This document shows positions 53,614 to 61,288 of a stretch of 64,000 nucleotides of DNA, piece after piece; the first letter of the stretch is position 1, and each line of letters starts with the position of its first letter. Both the position numbers and the translations under genes were made by a program. Below the pieces are notes generated by a model, which saw nothing but the letters and a program-made list of their open reading frames with translations, searched no databases and was not told the DNA's origin. The DNA is from JAXMCI01 sp046349435 (GTDB lineage Bacteria > Pseudomonadota > Alphaproteobacteria > Dongiales > Dongiaceae), in contig JAXMCI010000016.1 in the NCBI GenBank assembly GCA_046349435.1, positions 62,001-126,000 on the forward strand. The letters are read 5' to 3'.

Positions 53614-55104
53614 CTACGGCACGAGGATGGTCGAGCCGGTGGTGCGGCGGGCCTCCAGCGCACGGTGCGCCGCGGCCGCCTCGCGCAGCGGGAAGCGCTG
53701 GCCGACCTCGACCGCGAGGATGCCGCGGCGCAGCGCGTCGAAGAGGCGGTCGGTGATCGAGCGGACCTCGGCCGCCGTGCCGGTGTAGTGGCCGAAGTTC
53801 GGCCGCGAGACGAAGGCCGACTTGAGCACGAAGCCGGCGATGTCGACCGGCGGGATCGGGCCGGAGGCCTGGCCGAAGCTGACGAGGTGGCCGCGCACCG
53901 CCAGCGCCTCGTAGGAGCGCATGAAGGTGTCGGCGCCGACGGCGTCGTAGACGACCTCGCAGCCGCGCCCGCCGGTGATCTCCATCGCCTTCGCGACGAA
54001 ATCCTCCTCGGTGTAGACGATCGGATAGGCGCAGCCATGGGCGCGCGCGATGCGCGCCTTCTCCAGGCTGCCGACGGTGCCGATCACCGTCGCGCCGATC
54101 GCCCGCGCCCACTGGCAGAGCAGCTGCCCGACGCCGCCGGCCGCGGCATGCACCAGGATGGTGTCGCCCTCCTTCACCTGGTGCACGCGGTGCAGCAGGA
54201 ACTCGGCCGACATGCCCTTCAGCATCACCGCCGCCGCCCGCTCCTCGTCGAGCTCGTCGGGCAGCAGCACCAGCAGATCGGCCGCCATGGTGCGGACCTC
54301 GGCATAGGCGCCGGGCGGCGGGCAGGCATAGGCGACGCGGTCGCCGGGCAGCAGCCCGTGCACGCCGGGGCCGACATCGAGGATGGTGCCGGCCGCCTCC
54401 ATGCCGGGGATCCCCGGCGGCTCGATCAGCGGGTAGTAGCCGCTGCGGGTGTAGACGTCGATGTAGTTGAGGCCGATGGCGGCGTGGCGCAGCCGCACCT
54501 CGCCGGGGCCAGGCGGCGGCGCCGCGCTGCGCTCCCAGCGCATCACCTCCGGCCCGCCGAAGCGCTCGACGACGATGGCGTTGCCCTCGATCGGCGCGGT
54601 CCCGACGATGCGGGGCGCGGCCGGCGGCGGCCGCACCGTCGCCCCGCGCCGCGGCGGCGCCTCGGCCGCTTGGCCGAAATGCGCCTTGATGGCGGCAAAT
54701 CCGGCCTCGTAGACCCGCCCGCCGACCAGTGCGGCCATCGCCTCCTCCTCGCCCGGCGGAGTGCGGAAGGTCGAGCGCCACTCCCAGAAGGTACGCTCGC
54801 CGTCGGTGACCGGGGCCAGCCTGAGGGTGGCGACGTAGTCGATCAGCGGGATCGGCGCCTCGAGGATGCAGTAGGTCATGCTGCGCTCCTCGTCCGAGAG
54901 CCGCAGCAGCTGCTCGCGCAGCACGCCGCCATCGACCATGCGGAAGCGCCTGACGCAGCCGACCTCGTCCGACCGCCGGCTCTCCTCGATGACGCTCTCG
55001 GCCACCGCGGGATGCCAGCGGTCGTGGCCGTTGAAGTCGCGCAGCACGGTCCAGACGGCGTCGACCGGCGCGTCGATCACCGTGCTGCGGCGCACCTCCA
55101 CCAT
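53614..55104 (-). CDS. SRPBCC domain fused to zinc-less quinone oxidoreductase-type dehydrogenase
   Basis: A 496-residue two-domain protein. Residues ~1-145 form an SRPBCC (START/Bet v1-like) ligand-binding domain (VDAVWTVLRDFNGHDRWHP). A Pro-rich linker (~148-170) leads to an MDR domain of the quinone oxidoreductase (QOR) type (~172-496) with LNYIDVYTRSGYYP, the NADPH loop HAAAGGVGQLLCQWARAIGA and no zinc ligands. QOR enzymes reduce quinones or enals with NADPH. The SRPBCC part is a clear paralogue of the next gene upstream, which lies 4 bp away. It is last in the minus-strand Liv gene run. Confidence 0.9.
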   Translation of the reverse strand: MVEVRRSTVIDAPVDAVWTVLRDFNGHDRWHPAVAESVIEESRRSDEVGCVRRFRMVDGGVLREQLLRLSDEERSMTYCILEAPIPLIDYVATLRLAPVTDGERTFWEWRSTFRTPPGEEEAMAALVGGRVYEAGFAAIKAHFGQAAEAPPRRGATVRPPPAAPRIVGTAPIEGNAIVVERFGGPEVMRWERSAAPPPGPGEVRLRHAAIGLNYIDVYTRSGYYPLIEPPGIPGMEAAGTILDVGPGVHGLLPGDRVAYACPPPGAYAEVRTMAADLLVLLPDELDEERAAAVMLKGMSAEFLLHRVHQVKEGDTILVHAAAGGVGQLLCQWARAIGATVIGTVGSLEKARIARAHGCAYPIVYTEEDFVAKAMEITGGRGCEVVYDAVGADTFMRSYEALAVRGHLVSFGQASGPIPPVDIAGFVLKSAFVSRPNFGHYTGTAAEVRSITDRLFDALRRGILAVEVGQRFPLREAAAAHRALEARRTTGSTILVP

Positions 55105-55108
55105 CGGC

Positions 55109-55549
55109 TCAGCGCCCGCCGAGCTGCTGCTTCAGCCCGTCGAAGCCGCCCTGGAAGACGCCGGTCCCGATCTGCTCGGCGAGCGCCCGCTCGCGCTCCG
55201 GCGGGCAGTCGAACTCGGCGCTCCACTCGATGAAGCAGCGGTCGCCGTCGGTGATCGGCGTCAGCTTCAGCGTGGCGACGTAGTTGGTCACGCCCATCGG
55301 CGATTCCAGGATCGCGTAGGTGCAGCTGAGGTCGTAGTCGGAGAGCGCCAGCAGGCGCTCGCGGATGGTGCCGCCGTCGCGCGTCGAGAAGTTGCGGATG
55401 CAGCCGACGCGGTCGGCCGCCTGGCCGCCCTCGATGCGGCTGTCGCGGATCGCGGGATGCCATTTCGGCAGGCCGTTGAAGTCGCGGACCACCGACCAGA
55501 CGCGGTCGGCCGGCGCCTCGATCACGCTCGATGCATGGACCTTGATCAT
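55109..55549 (-). CDS. SRPBCC-family protein
   Basis: This is a 146-residue single-domain SRPBCC (polyketide cyclase/START-like) protein: SSVIEAPADRVWSVVRDFNG, KWHPAIRDSRIEGG, GCIRNFSTRDGGTIRERLLALSD, YVATLKLTPITDGDRCFIEWSAEFDCPPE. Such folds bind hydrophobic ligands. About half of its positions match the N-terminal domain of the downstream fusion protein by eye, so the pair arose by duplication. It starts at ATG 55549 and lies 55 bp after the SPFH gene. The ligand is unknown. Confidence 0.88.
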   Translation of the reverse strand: MIKVHASSVIEAPADRVWSVVRDFNGLPKWHPAIRDSRIEGGQAADRVGCIRNFSTRDGGTIRERLLALSDYDLSCTYAILESPMGVTNYVATLKLTPITDGDRCFIEWSAEFDCPPERERALAEQIGTGVFQGGFDGLKQQLGGR

Positions 55550-55571
55550 GGGAATCCCTCCTCACCTGAGA

Positions 55572-55594
55572 TCCCTCCCCGTTGCGGGGAGGGA
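55572..55594. terminator. Hairpin between SPFH and SRPBCC genes
   Basis: A perfect 9-bp stem (TCCCTCCCC / GGGGAGGGA) with a GTTGC loop lies just after the SPFH stop on the minus strand. It may attenuate transcription between the upper and lower parts of the gene run. No T tract. Related in sequence to the other CT-rich hairpins. Confidence 0.5.
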
Positions 55595-55604
55595 GACCCT
55601 GTTG

Positions 55605-57296
55605 CTACTCCTCGTGCGAGGGCACCGCGGCCGGGGCGTTGGCCGGCGGGGCGAGCGCGCCGGTCAGCTTGCCGATGTCGCCGCCGCTGATGCCGATCTC
55701 CTTCAGCAGGCTGTCGACCAGCGGCGCCTGGGCACGGTAGCGCAGCGCCGAGTTGACGATGTTGTCGGCGACGCCGCCCTGGCCGCTGCCGTTGACGCCG
55801 CCGCCGCCGAGCCCGAGCCCGTCGATCTGCAGCACCTTGATGCTCTCGATCTTCTCGAGCGGCCGGACGCTCTCGCGGATGATCCCGTCGAGCCGGTCGA
55901 TCAGCCGCAGCCGGAAGGCCGAGACGCGCGCCTCCGGCGTCAGCACGTTCGCCGCCTCGTTCATCAGGCGGGTGCCCTCGGCCTCGATCTCGTGGCGCAG
56001 CCGCGCGGCGAGCGCCCGGATCCGCTCGGCGTCCGCGTCGCCCTCGGCGACGAGCTTGGCCGCCGCCGCACGGTCGCCCGCGGCGTCCTTCTCGGCGGCA
56101 GCCTGCATCCTGACGCGGATCGCCTCGCGCTCCGCCTCCTGCGATGCCACGATCAGCTCGATCTGCTTGCGCCGCTCGGCGACCTCGGTCTCGCGGGCGG
56201 AGAAGACGCGCTCCTCGGCCTCGACCGCCTTGGCGCGGGCCAGCTCGGCCCCGGCCTGCGCCTCCGACTGGGCGCGCGAGGCCTCGGCGATGGCGATGGC
56301 GCGCTGCTGCTCGGCGAGCTCGAGCGCCTTGCGGCGGTCGACCTCGAGGCGCTGCAGCTCCTGCTCGCGCAGGATGCGCTGCTCGTCGAGCGCCCGCTCG
56401 GTGGAGATCCGGTCCTTCTCGACCTCGTGGCGGGCGGCGATCTGGGCCTGCTCGGCCTCCTGCTCGCGCCGCGCCCGCTCGCGCGCCAGCTCGGCGCGCT
56501 GCTGGGCGCGCTGCACCTCGAGCTCGCGCTCGTGCTCGAGCCGGGCATGCTCGCTCTCCTGGTCGATGGCCAGCGCCAGCTTCTCGGTCTCCAGGTTCTT
56601 GTTGCGGATCTGGATCAGCGTGTCCTGCTCGATGTCGTTGCGGATCTTCTTGCGCCGCTCGATCTCCTCGGTGAGGCGGGTCAGGCCCTCGGCGTCGAAG
56701 GCGTTCGACGGGTTGAAGAACTCCATGTTGGTCTGGTCGAGGCTGGTGAGCGACACCGTCTCCAGCTCCAGCCCGTTCTTCAGCAGGTCCTCGGCGACGG
56801 TCTGGCGGACGCGCCGGACATACTCGCCGCGCTTGACGTGCATCTGCTCCATCGACATCTCGGCGGCGACCGAGCGCAGCGCGTCGACGAACTTGCCCTC
56901 GACCAGCTCGCCCAGCGCCTCGGGCTGCATGGTGCGCTGGCCCAGCGTCCGGGCGGCGTTGGCGATCGCCTCGGGCGAGGACTGCACCCGGACGTAGAAC
57001 TCGGCGACGATGTCGACGCGCATGCGGTCCTCGGTGATCAGCGCGCCCTCCCGGCCGCGCCGCACCTCGAGCCGGAGCGTGTTCATGTTGACCGGGATGA
57101 CCTCGTGGACGATCGGCAGCACGAAGGCGCCGCCGTTCATCACCACCTTCTGGCCGCCCAGCCCGGTGCGCACGAAGGCGACCTCCTGCGAGGAGCGGCG
57201 GTAGAGCCAGTTCATCAGATAGACCACGACCGCGATCGCGATCGCCAGGACGACCACGATGGCCACGATCGTCCCGATGGTCTCGCCCGTCGTCAT
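55605..57296 (-). CDS. SPFH/band 7 flotillin-like membrane protein
   Basis: This 563-residue flotillin-type scaffold starts at ATG 57296 behind a strong GGAGG site. A membrane helix near the N terminus (IGTIVAIVVVLAIAIAVVVYL, ~7-28) precedes the band 7 domain (~40-200, VVMNGGAFVLPIVHEVIPVN, MRVDIVAEFYVRVQ). A very long charged Glu/Ala/Arg coiled coil follows (~240-460). The C terminus is Gly-rich (GLGLGGGGVNGSGQGG), then a short helical end. Flotillins organise ordered membrane patches. Its place inside a transporter gene run is unusual. The longer frame upstream is not protein-like. Confidence 0.92.
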   Translation of the reverse strand: MTTGETIGTIVAIVVVLAIAIAVVVYLMNWLYRRSSQEVAFVRTGLGGQKVVMNGGAFVLPIVHEVIPVNMNTLRLEVRRGREGALITEDRMRVDIVAEFYVRVQSSPEAIANAARTLGQRTMQPEALGELVEGKFVDALRSVAAEMSMEQMHVKRGEYVRRVRQTVAEDLLKNGLELETVSLTSLDQTNMEFFNPSNAFDAEGLTRLTEEIERRKKIRNDIEQDTLIQIRNKNLETEKLALAIDQESEHARLEHERELEVQRAQQRAELARERARREQEAEQAQIAARHEVEKDRISTERALDEQRILREQELQRLEVDRRKALELAEQQRAIAIAEASRAQSEAQAGAELARAKAVEAEERVFSARETEVAERRKQIELIVASQEAEREAIRVRMQAAAEKDAAGDRAAAAKLVAEGDADAERIRALAARLRHEIEAEGTRLMNEAANVLTPEARVSAFRLRLIDRLDGIIRESVRPLEKIESIKVLQIDGLGLGGGGVNGSGQGGVADNIVNSALRYRAQAPLVDSLLKEIGISGGDIGKLTGALAPPANAPAAVPSHEE

Positions 57297-57324
57297 CGGT
57301 ACCTCCCTCCCCCGGCCGGCGCGG

Positions 57325-58158
57325 TCATTTCCGCCCGATCGACTTGAACCTGCGGGTCTGCTCGGTGAGCGCGATCTCGGTCGGCAGCCGCTCCATGCTC
57401 GACGCGCCGTAGAAGCCGTGGCAGTGCCGGCAGCGCTCGAGGATGTAGGTGGCATCCTCCGGCGTGGCGATCGGCCCGCCATGGCAGAGCACGATGACCT
57501 CCGGCCGCACCGCCAGCGCGGCGGCGGCCCACTCGTCGATGCGCGGCACGCAGCCGGCCAGCGTCAGCGCCGTCTCGGCGCCGATCGAGCCGCCGGTGGT
57601 CAGCCCCATGTGGCAGACGACGATGTCGGCGCCGGCCTCGGCCATCGCCACCGCCTCGGCCGCCGAGAAGACATAGGGCGTGGTCAGCAGCTCGAGCTCG
57701 CGGGCGCGGCGGATCATCGCCACCTCGTGGGCGTAGCCCATCCCGGTCTCCTCGAGGTTCTGCCGGAACACCCCGTCGATCAGGCCGACGGTCGGGAAGT
57801 TCTGCACGCCGGAGAAGCCCAGCTCGCCGAGCTGCTTCAGGAACGGGTCGAGCAGCAGGAACGGATCGGTGCCGTTGACCCCGGCGAGCACGGGGGTGCG
57901 GCGCACCACCGGCAGCACCTCGCGCGCCATCTCGAGCACGATCTCGTTGGCGTTGCCGTAGGCGAGCAGCCCGGCCAGCGAGCCGCGCCCGGCCATGCGG
58001 TAGCGGCCGGAATTGTAGATCACGATGAGGTCGATGCCGCCGGCCTCCTCGCACTTGGCGGACAGCCCGGTGCCGGCGCCGCCGCCGACGATCGGCTCGC
58101 CGCGCGCGATCATGCCGCGGAAGCGGTCGAGGAGCTCGGTGCGCGAGAAGCGGGGCAT
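57325..58158 (-). CDS. Phosphoenolpyruvate hydrolase-family TIM-barrel protein (Tm-1 C-terminal half homologue)
   Basis: This is a 277-residue TIM-barrel protein: IVGGGAGTGLSAKCEEAGGIDLIVIYNSGRYRMAG, LAGVNGTDPFLLLDPFLKQLGELGFSGVQNFPTVGLIDG, ADIVVCHMGLTTGGSIGAETA and EVIVLCHGGPIATPEDATYIL. The family resembles PEP mutase-type barrels and is the C-terminal half of the plant tobamovirus-resistance protein Tm-1. Its partner, the UPF0261 half, is encoded 65 bp upstream as part of a fusion, so both halves are made from one operon. The reaction is unknown. The start is ATG 58158. Confidence 0.9.
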   Translation of the reverse strand: MPRFSRTELLDRFRGMIARGEPIVGGGAGTGLSAKCEEAGGIDLIVIYNSGRYRMAGRGSLAGLLAYGNANEIVLEMAREVLPVVRRTPVLAGVNGTDPFLLLDPFLKQLGELGFSGVQNFPTVGLIDGVFRQNLEETGMGYAHEVAMIRRARELELLTTPYVFSAAEAVAMAEAGADIVVCHMGLTTGGSIGAETALTLAGCVPRIDEWAAAALAVRPEVIVLCHGGPIATPEDATYILERCRHCHGFYGASSMERLPTEIALTEQTRRFKSIGRK

Positions 58159-58178
58159 TCAGGGTCTCCGTCGCTCTG

Positions 58179-58200
58179 CCTCTCCCGCCTGCGGGAGAGG
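58179..58200. repeat. CCTCTCCCGC/GCGGGAGAGG hairpin
   Basis: A 10-bp perfect stem with a 2-base loop is followed by ATCGGGGTGAGGGTCGGC. It sits between two co-directional genes and belongs to the same family as 22066-22093. It may act as a partial terminator or as an mRNA processing/stability element. Confidence 0.6.
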
Positions 58201-58223
58201 ATCGGGGTGAGGGTCGGCTGGCG

Positions 58224-60449
58224 TCACCGGGTCACCTCGCGGAAGGCGGCGACCAGGGCGGCGGCGAAGGCCGGGTCGTTGATGTCGTGCGGCAGGCGGA
58301 CGAGCCTGCGGCTTGCAGTCTGGCGCACCGTCGCCTCCAGCGCGCGGAACAGCGCGGCGTCGGCGGCGGGATCGTGGAAGGCGCCGCCGGGACGGTCGAG
58401 CAGCGAGACGCCGCCCTCCGGGATGAGGAAGCGGACCGGCCCCTCCATGCGGTTGAGCCGCTCGCCGATCCAGCGGCCCATCCGCTCGTTCTCCTCCGCC
58501 GTGGTGCGCATCAGCGTCACCTGGGCGTTGTGGCTGTAGAGGTTGCGGCCGCGATAGCGCTCCGGCACCGTGTCGCGCGGCCCGAAATTGACCATGTCGA
58601 GCGCGCCGCAGGAGCCGACATAGGGGATGCGGGCGCGGATCATCGCGCCCAGCCGGTCCTCGCCGGCGCTCATCACCCCGCCCATCAGCAGGTCGCACAC
58701 CTCGGTGGTGCTGACGTCGATGACGCCGGCGAGCAGGCCGGAATCGACCAGCTTCTCCAGCGACTGGCCGCCGGTGCCGGTGGCGTGGAAGACGAGGCAG
58801 TCATAGTCCGCCTCGAGCGCCTGGCAGACCGCCTGCACGCAGGGCGTGGTGACGCCGAACATGGTGAGGCCGATCGCCGGCCGCGCGGTCGCCGCCACCG
58901 GCCGGCGATGGGCGATCATCCCGGCCAGCGCATGCGCCGCGTTGGACAGCACCTGCTCGGAGATGCGGTTGATCCCGGCGACGTCGGTCACCGAGTACAT
59001 CATGCAGATGTCGGCCGGCCCGACATAGGCCTTCACGTCGCCCGAGGCCACCGTCGAGACCATCACCTTGGGCACGCCCACGGCGAGCCGCCGCATCGCC
59101 GGGGTGGCGAGCGCGGTGGCGCCCGAGCCGCCGGCGGCGATGATGCCGCCGAGGTCGCGGCGGCCGGCGATGAAGCGCTCGAACGCCTCGGCCATGGCGG
59201 CGTTGGCGCTGCCGCGGTCGCCGGTGAACACCGCCTCCGGCCCGCGCGGATGGAAGCGCGCCACCTCGGCCGGGCCGACATCGGCCGGCGACGGCCGCCG
59301 GCTGGTGCTGAGATCGACGGTGACGACGTCGAGCCCCAGCGCCTCCAGGCAGCCGCGGATGAAGTTGAGCTCGCGCCCCTTGGTGTCGAAGGTGCCGGCG
59401 ACGTAGGCGGCGCGGCCAGCGAGCCGCGCCACAGGCACCGCCGCCATGGCATGCGGCGCGGCCGGCGCCGCCGCGGTCTCGGGCTCGACCGCCGCCAGCG
59501 AGGGCGCCGCGGCCTGGTGCGCGGCTTCGGCCATCGGGTTGGAGTGCGACCAGCGGGTCGGCGCCCGCGCCGCCTGCACCACCGGGGGCGGCGCCGCCAG
59601 CGGCTCGGCCGGCGGCAGCGGCGCATCGGCCTCCGGCGCGGCCCGCTGGACGCGGAACACCATGGCGGGCGTCTCGGCCGGCGCTGCCGCGGCGGGACCC
59701 TCCTCCGCCTCGTCCTGGGCGCGCACCCCGAGCAGGCGCTGCTGCAGCTCGTGGTCGTGCGCCAGCTCGACCGCCGGCATCTCGCGCACCAGCCGGCCGT
59801 TCACCATCACCGCGACGCGGCTCGCCACCGTGGTGGCGACGCCGAGATTCTGCTCGATCAGCAGCACCGAGATCTCGCCGTCCTCGGCCAGCCGGCGCAG
59901 CATGGCGGCGACCTGGTCGACGATGATCGGCGCCAGACCCTCGGTCGGCTCGTCCATGACGAGCAGCCGGGGATTGCCGAGCAGCGCCCGGCTGATCGCC
60001 AGCATCTGCTGCTCGCCGCCCGAGAGCTGCGCGCCGCCATGGCGCCGCCGCTCGGCGAGCCGCGGGAACGTCTGGTAGATGCGCTCGACCGTCCACGGGC
60101 CCTTCTTCCCCTGCCCCGCCGCGAGACGGAGATGCTCGTCGACGGTGAGCGAGGCCCAGATGCGGCGGCCCTGCGGCACGTAGCCGACGCCGAGCGCCAC
60201 CACCTCGTTGGGGCTGAGGCCGAGGAGCTCGGTGCCGCCGACGCGCACGCTGCCGCCGGTCGCCCGCACCAGCCCCATCACGGTGTTGCAGAGGGTCGTC
60301 TTGCCCATGCCGTTGCGGCCGACAACCGCCAGCACGCCCTGCGGCAGGCGCAGCGACACGCCCTGCAGCGCATGGGCGTGGCCGTAATAGACATGCAGGT
60401 CGGCGATCTCGAGGATCGGCACCCCGGCGGCGCGGACGGCTTCAGCCAT
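58224..60449 (-). CDS. LivF-type ATPase fused to UPF0261/Tm-1-like domain
   Basis: A continuous 741-residue protein. Residues ~10-245 are a LivF ATPase (Walker A GRNGMGKTT, Q-loop VPQGRRIW, signature LSGGEQQMLAISRALL, Walker B LLVMDEPTEGLAP). An Ala/Pro linker spans ~250-345. Residues ~348-741 are a UPF0261 (Tm-1-like ATP-binding) domain: AAYVAGTFDTKGRELNFI, GIIAAGGSGATALATPAM, KVMVSTVASGDVKAYVGPADICMMYSVTD and HATGTGGQSLEKL. The livG stop lies 8 bases inside its start. The next gene encodes the complementary TIM-barrel half of Tm-1. The fusion ties the unknown Tm-1-like activity to transport. Confidence 0.92.
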   Translation of the reverse strand: MAEAVRAAGVPILEIADLHVYYGHAHALQGVSLRLPQGVLAVVGRNGMGKTTLCNTVMGLVRATGGSVRVGGTELLGLSPNEVVALGVGYVPQGRRIWASLTVDEHLRLAAGQGKKGPWTVERIYQTFPRLAERRRHGGAQLSGGEQQMLAISRALLGNPRLLVMDEPTEGLAPIIVDQVAAMLRRLAEDGEISVLLIEQNLGVATTVASRVAVMVNGRLVREMPAVELAHDHELQQRLLGVRAQDEAEEGPAAAAPAETPAMVFRVQRAAPEADAPLPPAEPLAAPPPVVQAARAPTRWSHSNPMAEAAHQAAAPSLAAVEPETAAAPAAPHAMAAVPVARLAGRAAYVAGTFDTKGRELNFIRGCLEALGLDVVTVDLSTSRRPSPADVGPAEVARFHPRGPEAVFTGDRGSANAAMAEAFERFIAGRRDLGGIIAAGGSGATALATPAMRRLAVGVPKVMVSTVASGDVKAYVGPADICMMYSVTDVAGINRISEQVLSNAAHALAGMIAHRRPVAATARPAIGLTMFGVTTPCVQAVCQALEADYDCLVFHATGTGGQSLEKLVDSGLLAGVIDVSTTEVCDLLMGGVMSAGEDRLGAMIRARIPYVGSCGALDMVNFGPRDTVPERYRGRNLYSHNAQVTLMRTTAEENERMGRWIGERLNRMEGPVRFLIPEGGVSLLDRPGGAFHDPAADAALFRALEATVRQTASRRLVRLPHDINDPAFAAALVAAFREVTR

Positions 60450-61224
60450 GCGCGCCTCCCAGATAGATGCGCTGTACGTCCGGGTCGCTCTGGATCTCCT
60501 CCGGCGAGCCGTGCTTGAAGATCGCGCCGTTGTGCATGACGGTGACGCGCTCGACGACGCGCAGCGCGACGTCGAGATCGTGCTCGATGATGGTGAAGCC
60601 GATATGGGCGGGCAGCGCGCCCAGGATGCCGACCAGCTCGCGCCGCTCGGCCGGCGACAGGCCGGCCGCCGGCTCGTCGAACAGGATGAAGCGCGGCGCG
60701 CCGGCCAGCGCCATGCCGATCTCGAGCTGGCGCTGCTGGCCGTGCGACAGGTCGGCGACCGGGCTCGCCTCGACCGTGTCGAGGTGCACGGCGTGGGCGA
60801 GCTCGTGGGCGCTGGCCAGCGCCGCGTCGTCGCGGCCGGGACGGCGGAAGGAGAGCCGGCCGCGGGTCACGCCGCGGGCCGCGAGATAGAGGTTGTCGAG
60901 CACCGTCAGGCGGCGGAACAGCATCGAGTTCTGGTAGGTGCGCCTGAGGCCGCGGCGGATCCGCTCGAAGGGCGGCAGCCGGGTCACGTCCTCGCCGAAG
61001 AAGCGGATGCGGCCCGCCGTCGGCGGGAAGTCGCCGGTGATGGCGTTGAACAGCGTGGTCTTGCCGGCGCCGTTGGCCCCGAGGATGCCGCGCCGCTCGC
61101 CGGCGCGGATGGTGAGGTCGACGCGGTCGAGCGCCACCAGCGCGCCGAAGCTGCGGCTCACGCCCTCGAGCACGAGGGCGTGAGCCGCGCCGGCCTGCGC
61201 GATGCGGTGGGTAGCGGTGGTCAT
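60442..61224 (-). CDS. livG: Branched-chain-type ABC transporter ATP-binding protein
   Basis: This 260-residue LivG ATPase starts at ATG 61224; the upstream extension overlaps a hairpin and is not protein-like. It has Walker A GANGAGKTTLFNAITG, the Q-loop TYQNSMLFRRLTVLDNLYLA, the signature LSHGQQRQLEIGMALA, Walker B FILFDEPAAGLSP and the switch His in IIEHDLDVAL. It overlaps the LivF fusion gene by 8 bp and forms the ATPase pair with its N-terminal domain. The receptor gene lies 65 bp upstream. Confidence 0.93.
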   Translation of the reverse strand: MTTATHRIAQAGAAHALVLEGVSRSFGALVALDRVDLTIRAGERRGILGANGAGKTTLFNAITGDFPPTAGRIRFFGEDVTRLPPFERIRRGLRRTYQNSMLFRRLTVLDNLYLAARGVTRGRLSFRRPGRDDAALASAHELAHAVHLDTVEASPVADLSHGQQRQLEIGMALAGAPRFILFDEPAAGLSPAERRELVGILGALPAHIGFTIIEHDLDVALRVVERVTVMHNGAIFKHGSPEEIQSDPDVQRIYLGGAHG

Positions 61225-61233
61225 GCGGCCGGG

Positions 61234-61258
61234 TCCCTTCTCCCTCGCGGGGAAGGGA
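61234..61258. repeat. CT-rich hairpin between receptor and livG
   Basis: TCCCTTCTCC pairs with GGGGAAGGGA (one G-T pair) around a CTCGC loop. It lies just upstream of livG, after the receptor gene. Same family as the hairpins near 22,080 and 58,190. It may lower expression of the ATPases relative to the receptor. Confidence 0.5.
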
Positions 61259-61288
61259 GACGGGCGCACCCGCACATAGGGCCCGGCG

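Noticed and set aside
55365..60518. Long plus-strand frames opposite the SPFH and LivF-UPF0261 genes
   Set aside because: Low-complexity Leu/Arg/Ala or Ser/Arg translations with no domain; the minus-strand genes have full motif sets.
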